A stretch of 50,510 bases of DNA from Clostridia bacterium. Lineage in GTDB: Bacteria > Bacillota > Clostridia > Oscillospirales > Acutalibacteraceae. Where the stretch lies: assembly GCA_900755895.1 (NCBI GenBank), contig CAAEIG010000183.1, forward strand, positions 1 through 50,510. The letters run 5' to 3'. A model generated the notes under the pieces. The model was not told the DNA's origin. It did no database searches and was given only the letters and a program-made list of their open reading frames with translations. Positions 39,642 to 48,600 of this stretch are shown piece by piece. A program made the position numbers and the translations under genes. Position 1 is the first letter of the stretch. Each line of letters starts with the position of its first letter.

Positions 39642-42029
39642 ATGGAACACAACGTCACAACCAGTGCCATGAGCTTGAGCCTCTTGGCAAGAAACGTATA
39701 TTGCGTCTGCTTTACTGACCGGGACAGTCAAGACACCCTGCGGGGAGAGTTGGCAAAGGCCAGGGAGAAGTTCTTCTCTGGGAACCGGAAAACCGTGCGG
39801 GTGGGCAACCGGGAGATGATCCGGGGCTTTGAGGGAAAGCTCCAAGGAAAACTCTCTCGCCGGGGCTTTTTCTGGCGCAAATCCGCCGCTCATGTGGCGG
39901 GCAGAGGCCGGCTGATGCTGGAAGAGGCCTTCGACCAGCTGGGCGGCTATGTGGTGGTAACCCGGGATTTTCGCGGGGTCATCGCCAGCAGAATTTTCTA
40001 TGATAAAACCTTGCTCTGGTTGAAATCAGAATACTATGAGCCCTGGGACAGCCGCAGCGCCCGGGTGATCTTCAAGCCCGTGGACGCCGACGACAAGATT
40101 GAACGCTTTGACTGGGATAGCGCAAAAATGCGCTACCGCTCCACCATGCTCTATCCTGTCCCTTACCAGGAGGGCACCGCAGAGCAGAACCTTTTAAATG
40201 CCCGGTTTGGAGAGCCAAAACTGCTGGTTTCCACCAAAGAAGGCATCTTCTGCTATTGCCCGGAAAAAGAGGCCCAGGCCCGCAAAGCTGCGGCTGAGGA
40301 TTTGAAAGGCGGTACGCTGGTGATTCTCCCCGCCTGGGAGGTAAAGGACGGCGCTCTCACCGTGGAGGATGACTCCGATGAGGCGGATATCTCCTTCCCC
40401 AGTTTGGAGGAATACGCTCTCATTCAGCCCCGGCCGACAGCCCAACTTCCCCAAGAAACCCAGCCTCCAGAGGAGGAGCCAGCGGACGCTACCGCTCCTA
40501 CACAGGCGGAGGAACCCCCGAAGGAAGCGGAAAGCCAACCCCAACACGCAGTGGAAGAGCCTGCGGACGCTGCAGCCCCCACACAGGCGGAAGAACCCTC
40601 AAAGGAAGCGGAAAGCCAGCCCCAGCACGCAGTGGAAGAGCCTGCAGACGCTGCTGTTCCCACACAGGTGGAGGAAACCCCGAAGGAAGCGGAAAGCCAG
40701 CCCCAGCATGCAGAGGAAGAGCCTGCGGACGCTGCCGCTTCCACACAGGTGGAGGAAACCCCGAAGGAAGAGGAAAGTCAGCCTCAACACGCAGTAGAAG
40801 AGCCTACAGGCGCTACCACTCCCGCACAGGTGGAGGAACCCCCGAAGGAAGCGGAAAGCCAGCCCCAGCACGCAGTGGAGGAGCCTGCGGACACTGCTGC
40901 TCCCGCACAGGCGGAGGAACCCCCGAAGGAAGAGGAAAACCAGCCCCAGCATGCAGCAGAAGAGCCTGTGGGCGCTGCCGCTCCCACGCAGGTGGAGGAA
41001 ACCTCGAAAGAAGAGGAAAGTCAGCCCCAGCATACAGAGGAAGAACCTACAAGCATTGCTGCTTCCACACAGGTAGAGGAAACCTCCCCCAAGAAAGCAA
41101 AAACACAACTGGAATCCCTCCAGGATCCCTCAGTGGACAAAATTCTTCAGGCCGCCCGGGAATTGGCGGCAAAGGAACCGGACTCCCCCATTCATCTCCA
41201 CGATCCGGAGGACCCGGTGAGTCGGGCCATCCTCTATGCTGCGCGGGAGGCCGCCAAAGCTTGGCAACAGCAAGCACTCCTGCCTCAGCAGGAGCCCGCT
41301 CTCCAAGAAGAAAAAACTCCCGCCAAGGCAGAGCAGCAAGTTGAAGCCCCTGTGCCAGCCGTCCAGGTCGAGGAAACCGTTCAGGGAAAGCCGGACGCTC
41401 CGGTCAAGGAACCTGCTCAGGAGCAGGCACCCACGGCCCCAGCTCCCCAGGAGCCCGCAGACCTGCCCCCGGTCCATGGACGCACTCAACAGCCCAGTGG
41501 CCTCACGGTCTACGAGGGCCAATTCCGGGAAGGGCAGAGGGATGGCTTTGGCGTGGCCTTTTATAAGGATGGCACCCCCAGTTACACCGGCTCCTGGAAA
41601 GAGGGCAAGCGTGACGGCCTGGGTGTGTCCTTCCGAGACACCGACCACGCTGTGCACATCTCCCGATGGAAAAACGGCACTCCCGAGGACTTCGTCTCCC
41701 TCTTTGACAAGGAGGGAAATCTGCGTTACGGCGGGCGGATTGAGAAAGGAAAGAAGCAAGGACCCGGTGTGTCCTACAACACTGCCGACGGCACTGTCTT
41801 CGTGGGCAAATGGGTGGACGGCCGTCCCACAGGAGTGGGGTCCGCCTTTGACCGAGAGGGCAACCTGGTCTACTACGGAGAGTGGAAAAACGGACAGCGC
41901 AGCGGCCACGGCACCCAGTTTGACAGCACCGGCGGCATCGTCTTTGATGGCGAGTGGAAGGACGGCAAATACTACAACGGAATCCTCTATCAAAAGCTGG
42001 AGGATCTCCCAGAGGAGGATCAGCAGTGA
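39642..42029 (+). CDS. MORN-repeat protein with acidic tandem repeats, function unknown
   Basis: A 795-residue cytoplasmic protein with no signal peptide or membrane helix. ATG at 39642 follows GGGAG; the open frame runs back to 39111 over the divergent channel gene and is not real there. Residues 1-260 form an unrecognised alpha/beta domain (REMIRGFEGKLQGKLSRRG; DQLGGYVVVTRDFRG; YPVPYQEGTAEQNLL). Residues 278-485 are eight copies of a 27-residue acidic/Pro-rich unit, then a linker with Ala/Glu/Gln helices. Residues about 624-784 hold six to seven MORN repeats (YTGSWKEGKRDGLGVSF, YYGEWKNGQRSGHGTQF). MORN repeats bind lipids or proteins in other systems. Its stop overlaps the GTG of the next gene (GTGA). 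Confidence 0.85.
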   Translation: MEHNVTTSAMSLSLLARNVYCVCFTDRDSQDTLRGELAKAREKFFSGNRKTVRVGNREMIRGFEGKLQGKLSRRGFFWRKSAAHVAGRGRLMLEEAFDQLGGYVVVTRDFRGVIASRIFYDKTLLWLKSEYYEPWDSRSARVIFKPVDADDKIERFDWDSAKMRYRSTMLYPVPYQEGTAEQNLLNARFGEPKLLVSTKEGIFCYCPEKEAQARKAAAEDLKGGTLVILPAWEVKDGALTVEDDSDEADISFPSLEEYALIQPRPTAQLPQETQPPEEEPADATAPTQAEEPPKEAESQPQHAVEEPADAAAPTQAEEPSKEAESQPQHAVEEPADAAVPTQVEETPKEAESQPQHAEEEPADAAASTQVEETPKEEESQPQHAVEEPTGATTPAQVEEPPKEAESQPQHAVEEPADTAAPAQAEEPPKEEENQPQHAAEEPVGAAAPTQVEETSKEEESQPQHTEEEPTSIAASTQVEETSPKKAKTQLESLQDPSVDKILQAARELAAKEPDSPIHLHDPEDPVSRAILYAAREAAKAWQQQALLPQQEPALQEEKTPAKAEQQVEAPVPAVQVEETVQGKPDAPVKEPAQEQAPTAPAPQEPADLPPVHGRTQQPSGLTVYEGQFREGQRDGFGVAFYKDGTPSYTGSWKEGKRDGLGVSFRDTDHAVHISRWKNGTPEDFVSLFDKEGNLRYGGRIEKGKKQGPGVSYNTADGTVFVGKWVDGRPTGVGSAFDREGNLVYYGEWKNGQRSGHGTQFDSTGGIVFDGEWKDGKYYNGILYQKLEDLPEEDQQ
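40473..41090 (+). repeat. 81-base tandem repeat, about eight copies
   Basis: Units begin at 40473, 40554, 40635, 40716, 40797, 40878, 40959 and 41040, exactly 81 bases (27 codons) apart with no indels until the degenerate last one. The encoded unit is of the form EEPADAAAPTQVEE followed by PPKEAESQPQHAV. The first copies are very alike at the DNA level, so unit number probably varies between strains. Confidence 0.95.
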
Positions 42030-43333
42030 AAGCTTTGGAGCTGGTCAACATGGAATACGGCGAATGTGTGGTGATGCTGGGCAGGGCCAGGGATATTCTG
42101 ATGGTGGACTGCGGCAGCGTCAGTCAAAAGCTGCGGGAAGGTGACGTCCCCATGGACACCTGGCTGGAACAGCTGGCCTCCCGATACGACGGCGCCATGG
42201 ACAGAGCCTTCCTACTGACCCACTACCACCGGGATCACCTGTCCGGCTTTCAAAAGCTGCTGGACCTGCGGGAAAACTATTTCAGCCGGGTGTATCTTCC
42301 CCGTCCCCCGCTGGACAGCAACGGACGTCCCATCCTGCTGGAATACGCCCTGTTTGCCTACCTCTTTGCCCAGCCCCAAAGCGATGCCTTTCAAGTGAAC
42401 ACCTGGTGCATCAAGGCCTTCCGCTCCCTGGGAGAAAAACTGGGCCAAGACCGGGTTTTCACCTTGGCCGCTGGGGACCGCTTCCACTTTGACGGTGTGG
42501 AATATGAAGTCCTCTGGCCCCGGGCGGAAAACTATCCCTTTGACCCTCAGCTGGGTGAAACGCTGGAAAGCTTGAACATCTTGTTTGCCTCCCCCTTTCA
42601 AAGTGGGTGCGTCCAGCGCTTTCTCAAGCTAAAAGAGGAATTTCTCTCACTGTATGTCAAATGTGCAGAGGCGTTTTCTGTCTCTGGCCGGGCACTGCCG
42701 GAAAAACGCAGAGCCTATCTGGAGCATCTCAATCAAATCCTGGAGGATCTGGATTCCCTGCGGGAAGAGCTGGGCCACACCTCCCAGGCCCATGACGTTC
42801 GGGAAGCGCTGTTGTCTCCCCTGAACGCCGGCGCCTACACCGGGGATGTCAACGGAGCCTCGGTGGTGTTCCAGAATGTGCGCACCTCCGGTCCCAGTGA
42901 ACAGGACTTGCTCATGACCGGGGACGCCACCCCCGAAACTCTGGTGGAGATCATGGACAAGCTCTACGACGGGTATTACCTCTTAAAAGCCCCTCATCAC
43001 GGCACCGCCAGTGGGTATAGCACTCTGTTTGCCGACATGAGCGCCGCTCACCTCCTCATCAGCAACGGCGAATACCACGCCGGAGGCACCATTGCTCAGC
43101 AGTACATCGACCGGGAGGACTCGGTGCGCCATTGCACCGGCTCCGGCGCCTGCAAATGGTTCCAAGCCTCCCAGGGGTGCTGCAACCGGCTGAACTACTG
43201 CTACGATCAGCAGGAGGGTCCCGGCCTGGTGATCAAATGCTCCGCCGCGGGAAAGCTCCCCCAGAAGTTTCCCGGCTGTGCCATCCGCGTAGTGGGTCCC
43301 AAGGGTGTGCGTGGGTGCCTGTGTGACATCTGA
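42026..43333 (+). CDS. Soluble metallo-beta-lactamase-fold hydrolase, Cys-rich C-terminus
   Basis: A 435-residue protein. The metal-binding motif THYHRDHLSGF (HxHxDH, about residue 68-74), a middle Asp in LLMTGDATPETL and a His pair in LKAPHHGTASGYS identify an MBL-fold hydrolase of the ComEC-like/RNase Z-like branch, but there are no membrane helices. A helical insert of about 90 residues (from about 200) separates the metal motifs. The last about 70 residues contain nine Cys (CTGSGAC, GCCNRLNYC, GCLC), suggesting a second metal site. The start is GTG at 42026 after AGAGGAGGA, overlapping the upstream stop. Substrate unknown; nucleic acid or phosphodiester is a fair guess. Confidence 0.82.
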   Translation: MKALELVNMEYGECVVMLGRARDILMVDCGSVSQKLREGDVPMDTWLEQLASRYDGAMDRAFLLTHYHRDHLSGFQKLLDLRENYFSRVYLPRPPLDSNGRPILLEYALFAYLFAQPQSDAFQVNTWCIKAFRSLGEKLGQDRVFTLAAGDRFHFDGVEYEVLWPRAENYPFDPQLGETLESLNILFASPFQSGCVQRFLKLKEEFLSLYVKCAEAFSVSGRALPEKRRAYLEHLNQILEDLDSLREELGHTSQAHDVREALLSPLNAGAYTGDVNGASVVFQNVRTSGPSEQDLLMTGDATPETLVEIMDKLYDGYYLLKAPHHGTASGYSTLFADMSAAHLLISNGEYHAGGTIAQQYIDREDSVRHCTGSGACKWFQASQGCCNRLNYCYDQQEGPGLVIKCSAAGKLPQKFPGCAIRVVGPKGVRGCLCDI

Positions 43334-43350
43334 ATGATCAAAGGAAAACC

Positions 43351-43384
43351 AACAGACAGGCGTACACCTGTCTGTTTTCTTTTG
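43351..43384 (+). terminator. Terminator of the MORN-repeat/MBL operon
   Basis: AACAGACAGG pairs with CCTGTCTGTT around CGTACA, followed by TTCTTTT. Confidence 0.85.
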
Positions 43385-43482
43385 CCCAGCCCCATGGTAT
43401 ACTATAAGTAAAGCAGGCAGCCCCATGCGGAAACGGCCGGGCATTTCTGCCCGGCCGCTAGCTGTGTGGCAGAGGCGCTCTC

Positions 43483-43671
43483 TTACCGGAGCATCTTCTC
43501 CACGTCGCCAATGAGATTGCCCATGGTGTGCATAGCCTTGCCTGCGCTCTTGCGCATGTGACTTGCCTTGCGATGGCTGTTCATCATTTTGCTGCTGACA
43601 GCCGCCACGGTCACTCCGGCCAGCACCCCCATGCCGATGCCTTTTGCCACATTCATCGTCTTGTTCACCAT
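43483..43671 (-). CDS. Small single-helix membrane protein, function unknown
   Basis: A 62-residue protein (ATG at 43671, GGAGG nine bases upstream) with one membrane segment (GIGMGVLAGVTVAAVSS) and a basic, His/Lys-rich remainder ending in GNLIGDVEKMLR. An alternative start at 43737 gives 84 residues with an extra hydrophobic/basic N-terminus (MLNMTAILRLVKWILSVW) and an equally good GGAGG; homologues recalled from Clostridia resemble the short form. Function unknown. It diverges from trmL. Confidence 0.65.
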   Translation of the reverse strand: MVNKTMNVAKGIGMGVLAGVTVAAVSSKMMNSHRKASHMRKSAGKAMHTMGNLIGDVEKMLR

Positions 43672-43790
43672 CTGCTCAAACCTCCAAACCGAGAGAATCC
43701 ATTTGACAAGCCGTAAGATTGCCGTCATGTTCAGCATGCCCGCCGTCCTCCTTGTTTATGCTTAGAAAAATCGACCAAAGAAAGGAAGCT

Positions 43791-44333
43791 GTGTTACCCT
43801 TGCCAAGCCTCAACGTTGTTTTAGTAGAACCGGAAATTCCTCAGAACACCGGCAATATCGCCCGCACTTGCGCTGTCACTGGCGCTGCGCTCCACCTGGT
43901 GGGGCCTATGGGATTTCGCCTGGACGATAAAAAATTGCGTCACGCCGGGCTGGATTATTGGCCCTATCTCACCCTTTCCACATACGATAGCCTGCCCGAA
44001 TTTTTGCAGAAAAACCACGGGCCTTTTTACTTTTTCTCCACCAAAGCCCAGCATCGCCACACCGATGTTTCCTATCCGGATGGAAGCTACCTGGTGTTTG
44101 GCAAGGAATCCGCCGGGCTGCCGGAAAAACTGCTGTTTGACCATCCGGAATCCTGTGTGCGCATCCCCATGCTGGATAGCTTCCGCAGCTTAAACCTGGC
44201 AAATTCCGTGGCCATCGGAGTGTTTGAAGCACTGCGGCAGTGGGATTTTCCCGAGCTTTCCTGCTCCGGCCAGCTGCGGGACTTCGACTGGGCCGCTGCC
44301 AAGGCCGCTCATCCCGACTCAGAATTTCTGTAA
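43791..44333 (+). CDS. trmL: tRNA (cytidine/uridine-2'-O)-methyltransferase TrmL
   Basis: A SPOUT-fold enzyme that methylates the 2'-O of the wobble base 34 in tRNA-Leu isoacceptors. The 180-residue protein has the conserved N-terminus NVVLVEPEIPQNTGNIARTC, the knot region LVFGKESAGLPEKLL and RIPMLDSFRSLNLANSVAIGVFE. GTG at 43791 is the best start although its AAAGGA is close; TTG at 43800 is an alternative. It carries about 20 residues more than the usual 155-160, mainly at the C-terminus (SGQLRDFDWAAAKAA). Confidence 0.92.
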   Translation: MLPLPSLNVVLVEPEIPQNTGNIARTCAVTGAALHLVGPMGFRLDDKKLRHAGLDYWPYLTLSTYDSLPEFLQKNHGPFYFFSTKAQHRHTDVSYPDGSYLVFGKESAGLPEKLLFDHPESCVRIPMLDSFRSLNLANSVAIGVFEALRQWDFPELSCSGQLRDFDWAAAKAAHPDSEFL

Positions 44334-44359
44334 GAAGCAAAGATCAGGAGGCATTCAAA

Positions 44360-44815
44360 ATGGTTAAAGTGATAAAAGAAGAATTCGTCGTTATTGGCAA
44401 AGAGGGCTCCACATTGGACGGCGAAGGGTTTATCCAGAAATTATGGGATGACGCCAACGGTCACTTTCATGAAGTAGCGCATCTGGCAAAAAGGGATGAC
44501 GCCGGACAACTTGTGGGAATCTGGGGCGCTATGTCCGACCTTTCCCGCTCCTTCCGGCCCTGGGAGGACGGATTCAGCAAAGGCTTGTATCTGGCAGGAG
44601 TGGAATGTGATGACACAGCAGAAGCGCCCGATGGATGGAAAAAATGGGTCATACCAGGTTATGAGTATCTGGTTGTTGAAAACCGCAAAGGCGCGTTTGA
44701 GGAAACCCTCGAGCAAATGAAAGAGGAGGGCATCACTCTGGTTGGAGCCATTCACGATCACACCGACCCGGCAACGGGAAAGGGGTATCTGTATTTTCCC
44801 ATAAGAACCATTTGA
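44360..44815 (+). CDS. GyrI-like / AraC effector-binding-domain protein
   Basis: A 151-residue stand-alone small-molecule-binding protein of the GyrI/SHV (bacterial transcription activator effector-binding) fold: an N-terminal FVVIGKEGS strand, the central FSKGLYLAGVECDD strand-turn, YLVVENRKGAFEETLEQM and a C-terminal YLYFPIRTI that is the usual ending of the fold. No DNA-binding domain is present. Ligand unknown; such proteins bind lipophilic or cationic drugs. ATG at 44360 follows AGGAGG, 26 bases after trmL. Confidence 0.8.
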   Translation: MVKVIKEEFVVIGKEGSTLDGEGFIQKLWDDANGHFHEVAHLAKRDDAGQLVGIWGAMSDLSRSFRPWEDGFSKGLYLAGVECDDTAEAPDGWKKWVIPGYEYLVVENRKGAFEETLEQMKEEGITLVGAIHDHTDPATGKGYLYFPIRTI

Positions 44816-44819
44816 CTTA

Positions 44820-44832
44820 GAACAAATTGTTC
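44820..44832. promoter_or_regulatory. 13-base palindrome upstream of the exporter
   Basis: GAACAA-a-TTGTTC at 44820-44832, in the 99-base gap before the ABC ATPase gene and just 5' of its likely promoter. A repressor site is possible; no regulator gene is adjacent except the non-DNA-binding GyrI-like protein. Confidence 0.3.
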
Positions 44833-44914
44833 ACAAATCGTTGAAACCGGCTTCACACTACCCGGCTATGCTAGAGTATGGGATTGTAAACGTCATCATA
44901 GGAAGGGTTTGGCC

Positions 44915-45622
44915 ATGTCACAACATTTTATAGAGTTTCATAACGTGTGCAAATATTACACCATGGGTGAAAATCGCATTGCCGCCGCGGACCACATTGA
45001 ATTTTTCGTGGATAAGGGGGAATTTTGCGTCATCGTGGGGCCGTCCGGTGCGGGCAAAACCACCGTGCTGAACATGCTGGGCGGCATGGACACCTGCGAT
45101 GAAGGAGAGATCATCCTGGACGGGAAAAAGATCAGCCAGTACAACCAGAAGCAGCTGACCACCTATCGCCGCTATGATGTGGGCTTTGTATTTCAGTTCT
45201 ACAATCTGGTGCAGAACCTGACCGCCCTAGAAAACGTGGAGCTGGCCAGCGAGATCTGCAAGAACCCCTTGGACGCCAAGGACACCCTGGTGGAGGTGGG
45301 CCTGGGGGACCGGCTGCGGAATTTCCCCGCCCAACTTTCCGGCGGTGAGCAGCAGCGGGTAGCCATCGCCCGAGCCCTGGCTAAAAACCCCAAGATTCTG
45401 CTGTGTGACGAGCCCACCGGCGCCTTGGACTACAACACGGGCAAGGCTGTGCTGGGGCTTTTGCAGGACACCTGCCGCAAGACCGGCCGCACGGTCATCG
45501 TCATCACCCACAACAGCGCCTTGACCGCCATGGCGGACCGGGTCATCCACATCAAAAGCGGCAAGGCCATCTCCAATGAAGTCAACCTCCATCCCACCCC
45601 GGTGGAAGAAATCGAGTGGTGA
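44915..45622 (+). CDS. ABC transporter ATP-binding protein (MacB/LolD type)
   Basis: A 235-residue ATPase energising the giant permease encoded next. Walker A GPSGAGKTTVLNML, Q-loop FVFQFYNL, signature LSGGEQQRVAIARA, Walker B ILLCDEPTGALD and switch VITHNSALT are complete. The ATG at 44915 lies seven bases after GGAAGGG; the TTG at 44909 is too close to that site. The stop TGA overlaps the GTG start region of the permease gene. The set resembles the antimicrobial-peptide and envelope-stress exporters of Firmicutes. Confidence 0.94.
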   Translation: MSQHFIEFHNVCKYYTMGENRIAAADHIEFFVDKGEFCVIVGPSGAGKTTVLNMLGGMDTCDEGEIILDGKKISQYNQKQLTTYRRYDVGFVFQFYNLVQNLTALENVELASEICKNPLDAKDTLVEVGLGDRLRNFPAQLSGGEQQRVAIARALAKNPKILLCDEPTGALDYNTGKAVLGLLQDTCRKTGRTVIVITHNSALTAMADRVIHIKSGKAISNEVNLHPTPVEEIEW

Positions 45623-48600
45623 TCGCCGTGAATAAAACCTATGGAAAATCGATTTTTCGGACTATCAGAAGCTCCCTGTCCCGATTTCTGGCCATTTTAG
45701 CCATTGTCGCCCTGGGAGTGGGCTTTTTTGCGGGCCTGTTGTCCTCCCCGGTGGATATGCGCATCTCCGCGGACAACTACTACGACACCTCCCGGATGTA
45801 CGATGTGAAAATAGTCTCCACCCTGGGCCTCACTGACGAAGACGTGGAGGCCGTTTCCGCCGTGGAAGGCGTGGAGACGGTCCTGCCCGTCTACGATACG
45901 GACCTGGTGCTGATCGCCGATGATGAAGAGGGCACCAACTACACCACCCGCATGCACAGTCTGCCGGAGGACACCTCCCCCGATGCTGAAGAGTACTTAA
46001 ACCAGCTGACCCTGGTGGAAGGCCGCATGCCGGAAAAGGCAGGAGAATGCGTGATCGTCCTGACCAAGTCCTTCACCGGCACTGAAAACTGGATCGGTCA
46101 AACCCTCCACCAAAATCAAGAGGGTGAAACGGTGGAGGGTATGGAGGATACCTTCACAGTAGTGGGCACAGTAAAGAGCGCAGCTTACCTGTCCATGGAG
46201 AATGAAAGCACCACCGCCGGCAGCGGTTCCTTGAACCTATTGGCCTACACCGTGCCGGAAAGCTTTGATATGGACTATTACACCGGCTTCTACCTGGCCG
46301 TGGAGGACACCAAGGACTTGGATTCCTTCTCCCAGGCCTACGATGATGTAGTAGCCGGTGTCACCGACGCTCTGGAACCCCTGGGTGAGGAGCGCTCCCA
46401 GATTCGGTATGAGCAACTGGTGGGAGATGCCCAAGCCCAGCTGGATGATGCCCGCTCCGAATACGAAACCGAAAAAGCCGACGCGGAACAAGAGCTGGCC
46501 GATGCCAAGCAGAAGTTGGAAGACGGCGAACAGGAGCTGACGGACAGCGAACAGCAGCTTGCCGACGCCAAAGCGGAAATCGACAGCGGCTGGGCGGAAC
46601 TGGAGCAGCAGCGCGCCAGCTTCAACAGCCAGATCTCCTCGGCTCAGCAGGAGATCAACAACGGATACGCCCAAGTGCAGAGCGGTCAGACGCAGCTGGA
46701 TCAGGGCAAGGCCCAACTGGACAGCGCCCAGGATCAGCTGGATGCTGGCTACCAAGAGCTCGCCGCCAGTGAAACCACCCTCAACGAAACCAAAGCCCAA
46801 CTGGACTCCACCAAAGCACAGCTGGACGCTTTGACCCAGGGCAAGGAGGCTCTGTTCCAAGCGGCTGCCTCCCTGGGGATCCAGGTCACCGACACCTCCG
46901 ATGCCACAGCCCTGGCCCTCATCGCCCAGTTGGAGCAGATTGCCCCGGACATGGCAGCTCAGGTTGCCGATTTAAAGGCAGGGTTAAACGCTCTAGCCGC
47001 CCAAGGCACCGACACCACCGGAGCGCTGGCTGCCTGGGAAGAGGGAAACACCCAATACCAGCAGGGCCTGGCTCAATACCAATCCGCCAAAGCGGAATTG
47101 GATGCCAACCAGCAGGAACTGAATACCCAGCGGAAATCCTTGGAGGACCAGCAGGTCACCCTAAACAATTCAAAAGCCCAGTTAGACGCCAGTTATTCCC
47201 AGCTGCAGCAGAGCATTCAGACTGCCCAGGCTGAATTTGCCAGCGCCGAAGCCCAGCTCAACGACGCCCAAGCCCAATATGATGACGGCCTTGTTCAGTT
47301 GGAGGAGGGCCGTCAAGAGCTGGAAGATGGCTGGAAGGAATACAACGAAGGCTACGACGAAGCTCAAGAACAATTTGCCGATGCGGAGGAAAAAATCGCT
47401 GACGCGGAAAGCGAGATCCGAGAGATCGAGGAGGGCCAGTGGTACGTCTACACCCGGGACGACAACACCAGCTTCTCCAGTTACGGCTCCAACGCGGATA
47501 AAATTGCTGCCATCGCCACAGTATTCCCCCTGTTTTTCTTCCTGGTGGCTGCCCTGGTGGCCCTGACCACCATGACCCGCATGGTGGAGGAGGAGCGCCA
47601 ACAGGTGGGCACCCTGAAAGCCCTGGGCTATTCCATGCCCAAGATCGCTGTAAAGTACGTCATCTATGCCGCTCTGGCCAGCATCATCGGCAGTGTGATT
47701 GGCTTGGCGGTGGGTTCGCGGCTGTTCCCCTATATCATCATCAACGCTTACAATATCATGTACGACGTCCCGCGGATTCTCACCCCCTTCAACATTCCCT
47801 ACGCCCTGCTTGCTTCCCTCTCCATGATCCTCTGCACCCTGGCCGTGACCCTCTGGGCTTGTTGGTCCGAGGTAAGGGAGGTCCCCGCCACCTTGATGCT
47901 GCCCAAGGCGCCCAAGCCAGGCAAGCGCATCCTTTTGGAGCACATCACCCCCATCTGGAAACGGCTGAAGTTTACCCACAAGGTCACTGCCCGAAATTTG
48001 TTCCGGTATAAAAAGAGATTCTTCATGACCGTGGTGGGAATCGCCGGCTGTACAGCTCTGCTGGTGACGGGCTTCGGTGTACGGGATTCCGTCTCAGATA
48101 TTGTGGCACTGCAATACGATGAGCTCAATCAGTACCAGCTGACCCTGGGCTTGATGGACCCCAGCGCCTTGGAGGGACGGGATCTGAAAGCCATCCTAGA
48201 GGATGACTCCCGCATCAGCGACTCCCTGGCCGCCATGCAGGCTCAGGTAGATGTGGTTCCGGATTCCGGAAAACCCGCTGACAGCATTGTAGTCTTTGTG
48301 CCGCAGGACGTGGACGCCATGGGCGAGTTCTTCCAGTTCCGTCACAGGACTGACTCCCAGCCGGTCACCTTTGACCAGGATGCCGTAGTAGTCACGGAAA
48401 AGCTCTGCGAGCGTCAAGGCTGGAAGGTGGGCGACACCATCACCCTAAAGGATAGCGACGGTGTGGAAGCACAGCTGACCATCACCGATATCTGTGAAAA
48501 CTATATCTACCATTACGTGTACATCTCCCCTGAGACGTATCAGGCTGCCTTTGGTAAGGAGATGGAGGTAAACTCCCTTCTGTGCAAGCTCCCTGAGGAC

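Noticed and set aside
40473..41090. CRISPR array
   Set aside because: Repeats are contiguous 81-base coding units with no spacers and no cas genes nearby.
40424..41108. Minus-strand frames with repeats over the MORN-gene repeat array
   Set aside because: They repeat only because the plus-strand coding sequence does; no ribosome site and no plausible protein.
42026..43333. Identification of the MBL protein as ComEC
   Set aside because: Only the hydrolase fold is present; the membrane competence domain and OB domain are missing, and a large helical insert and Cys-rich tail are added.
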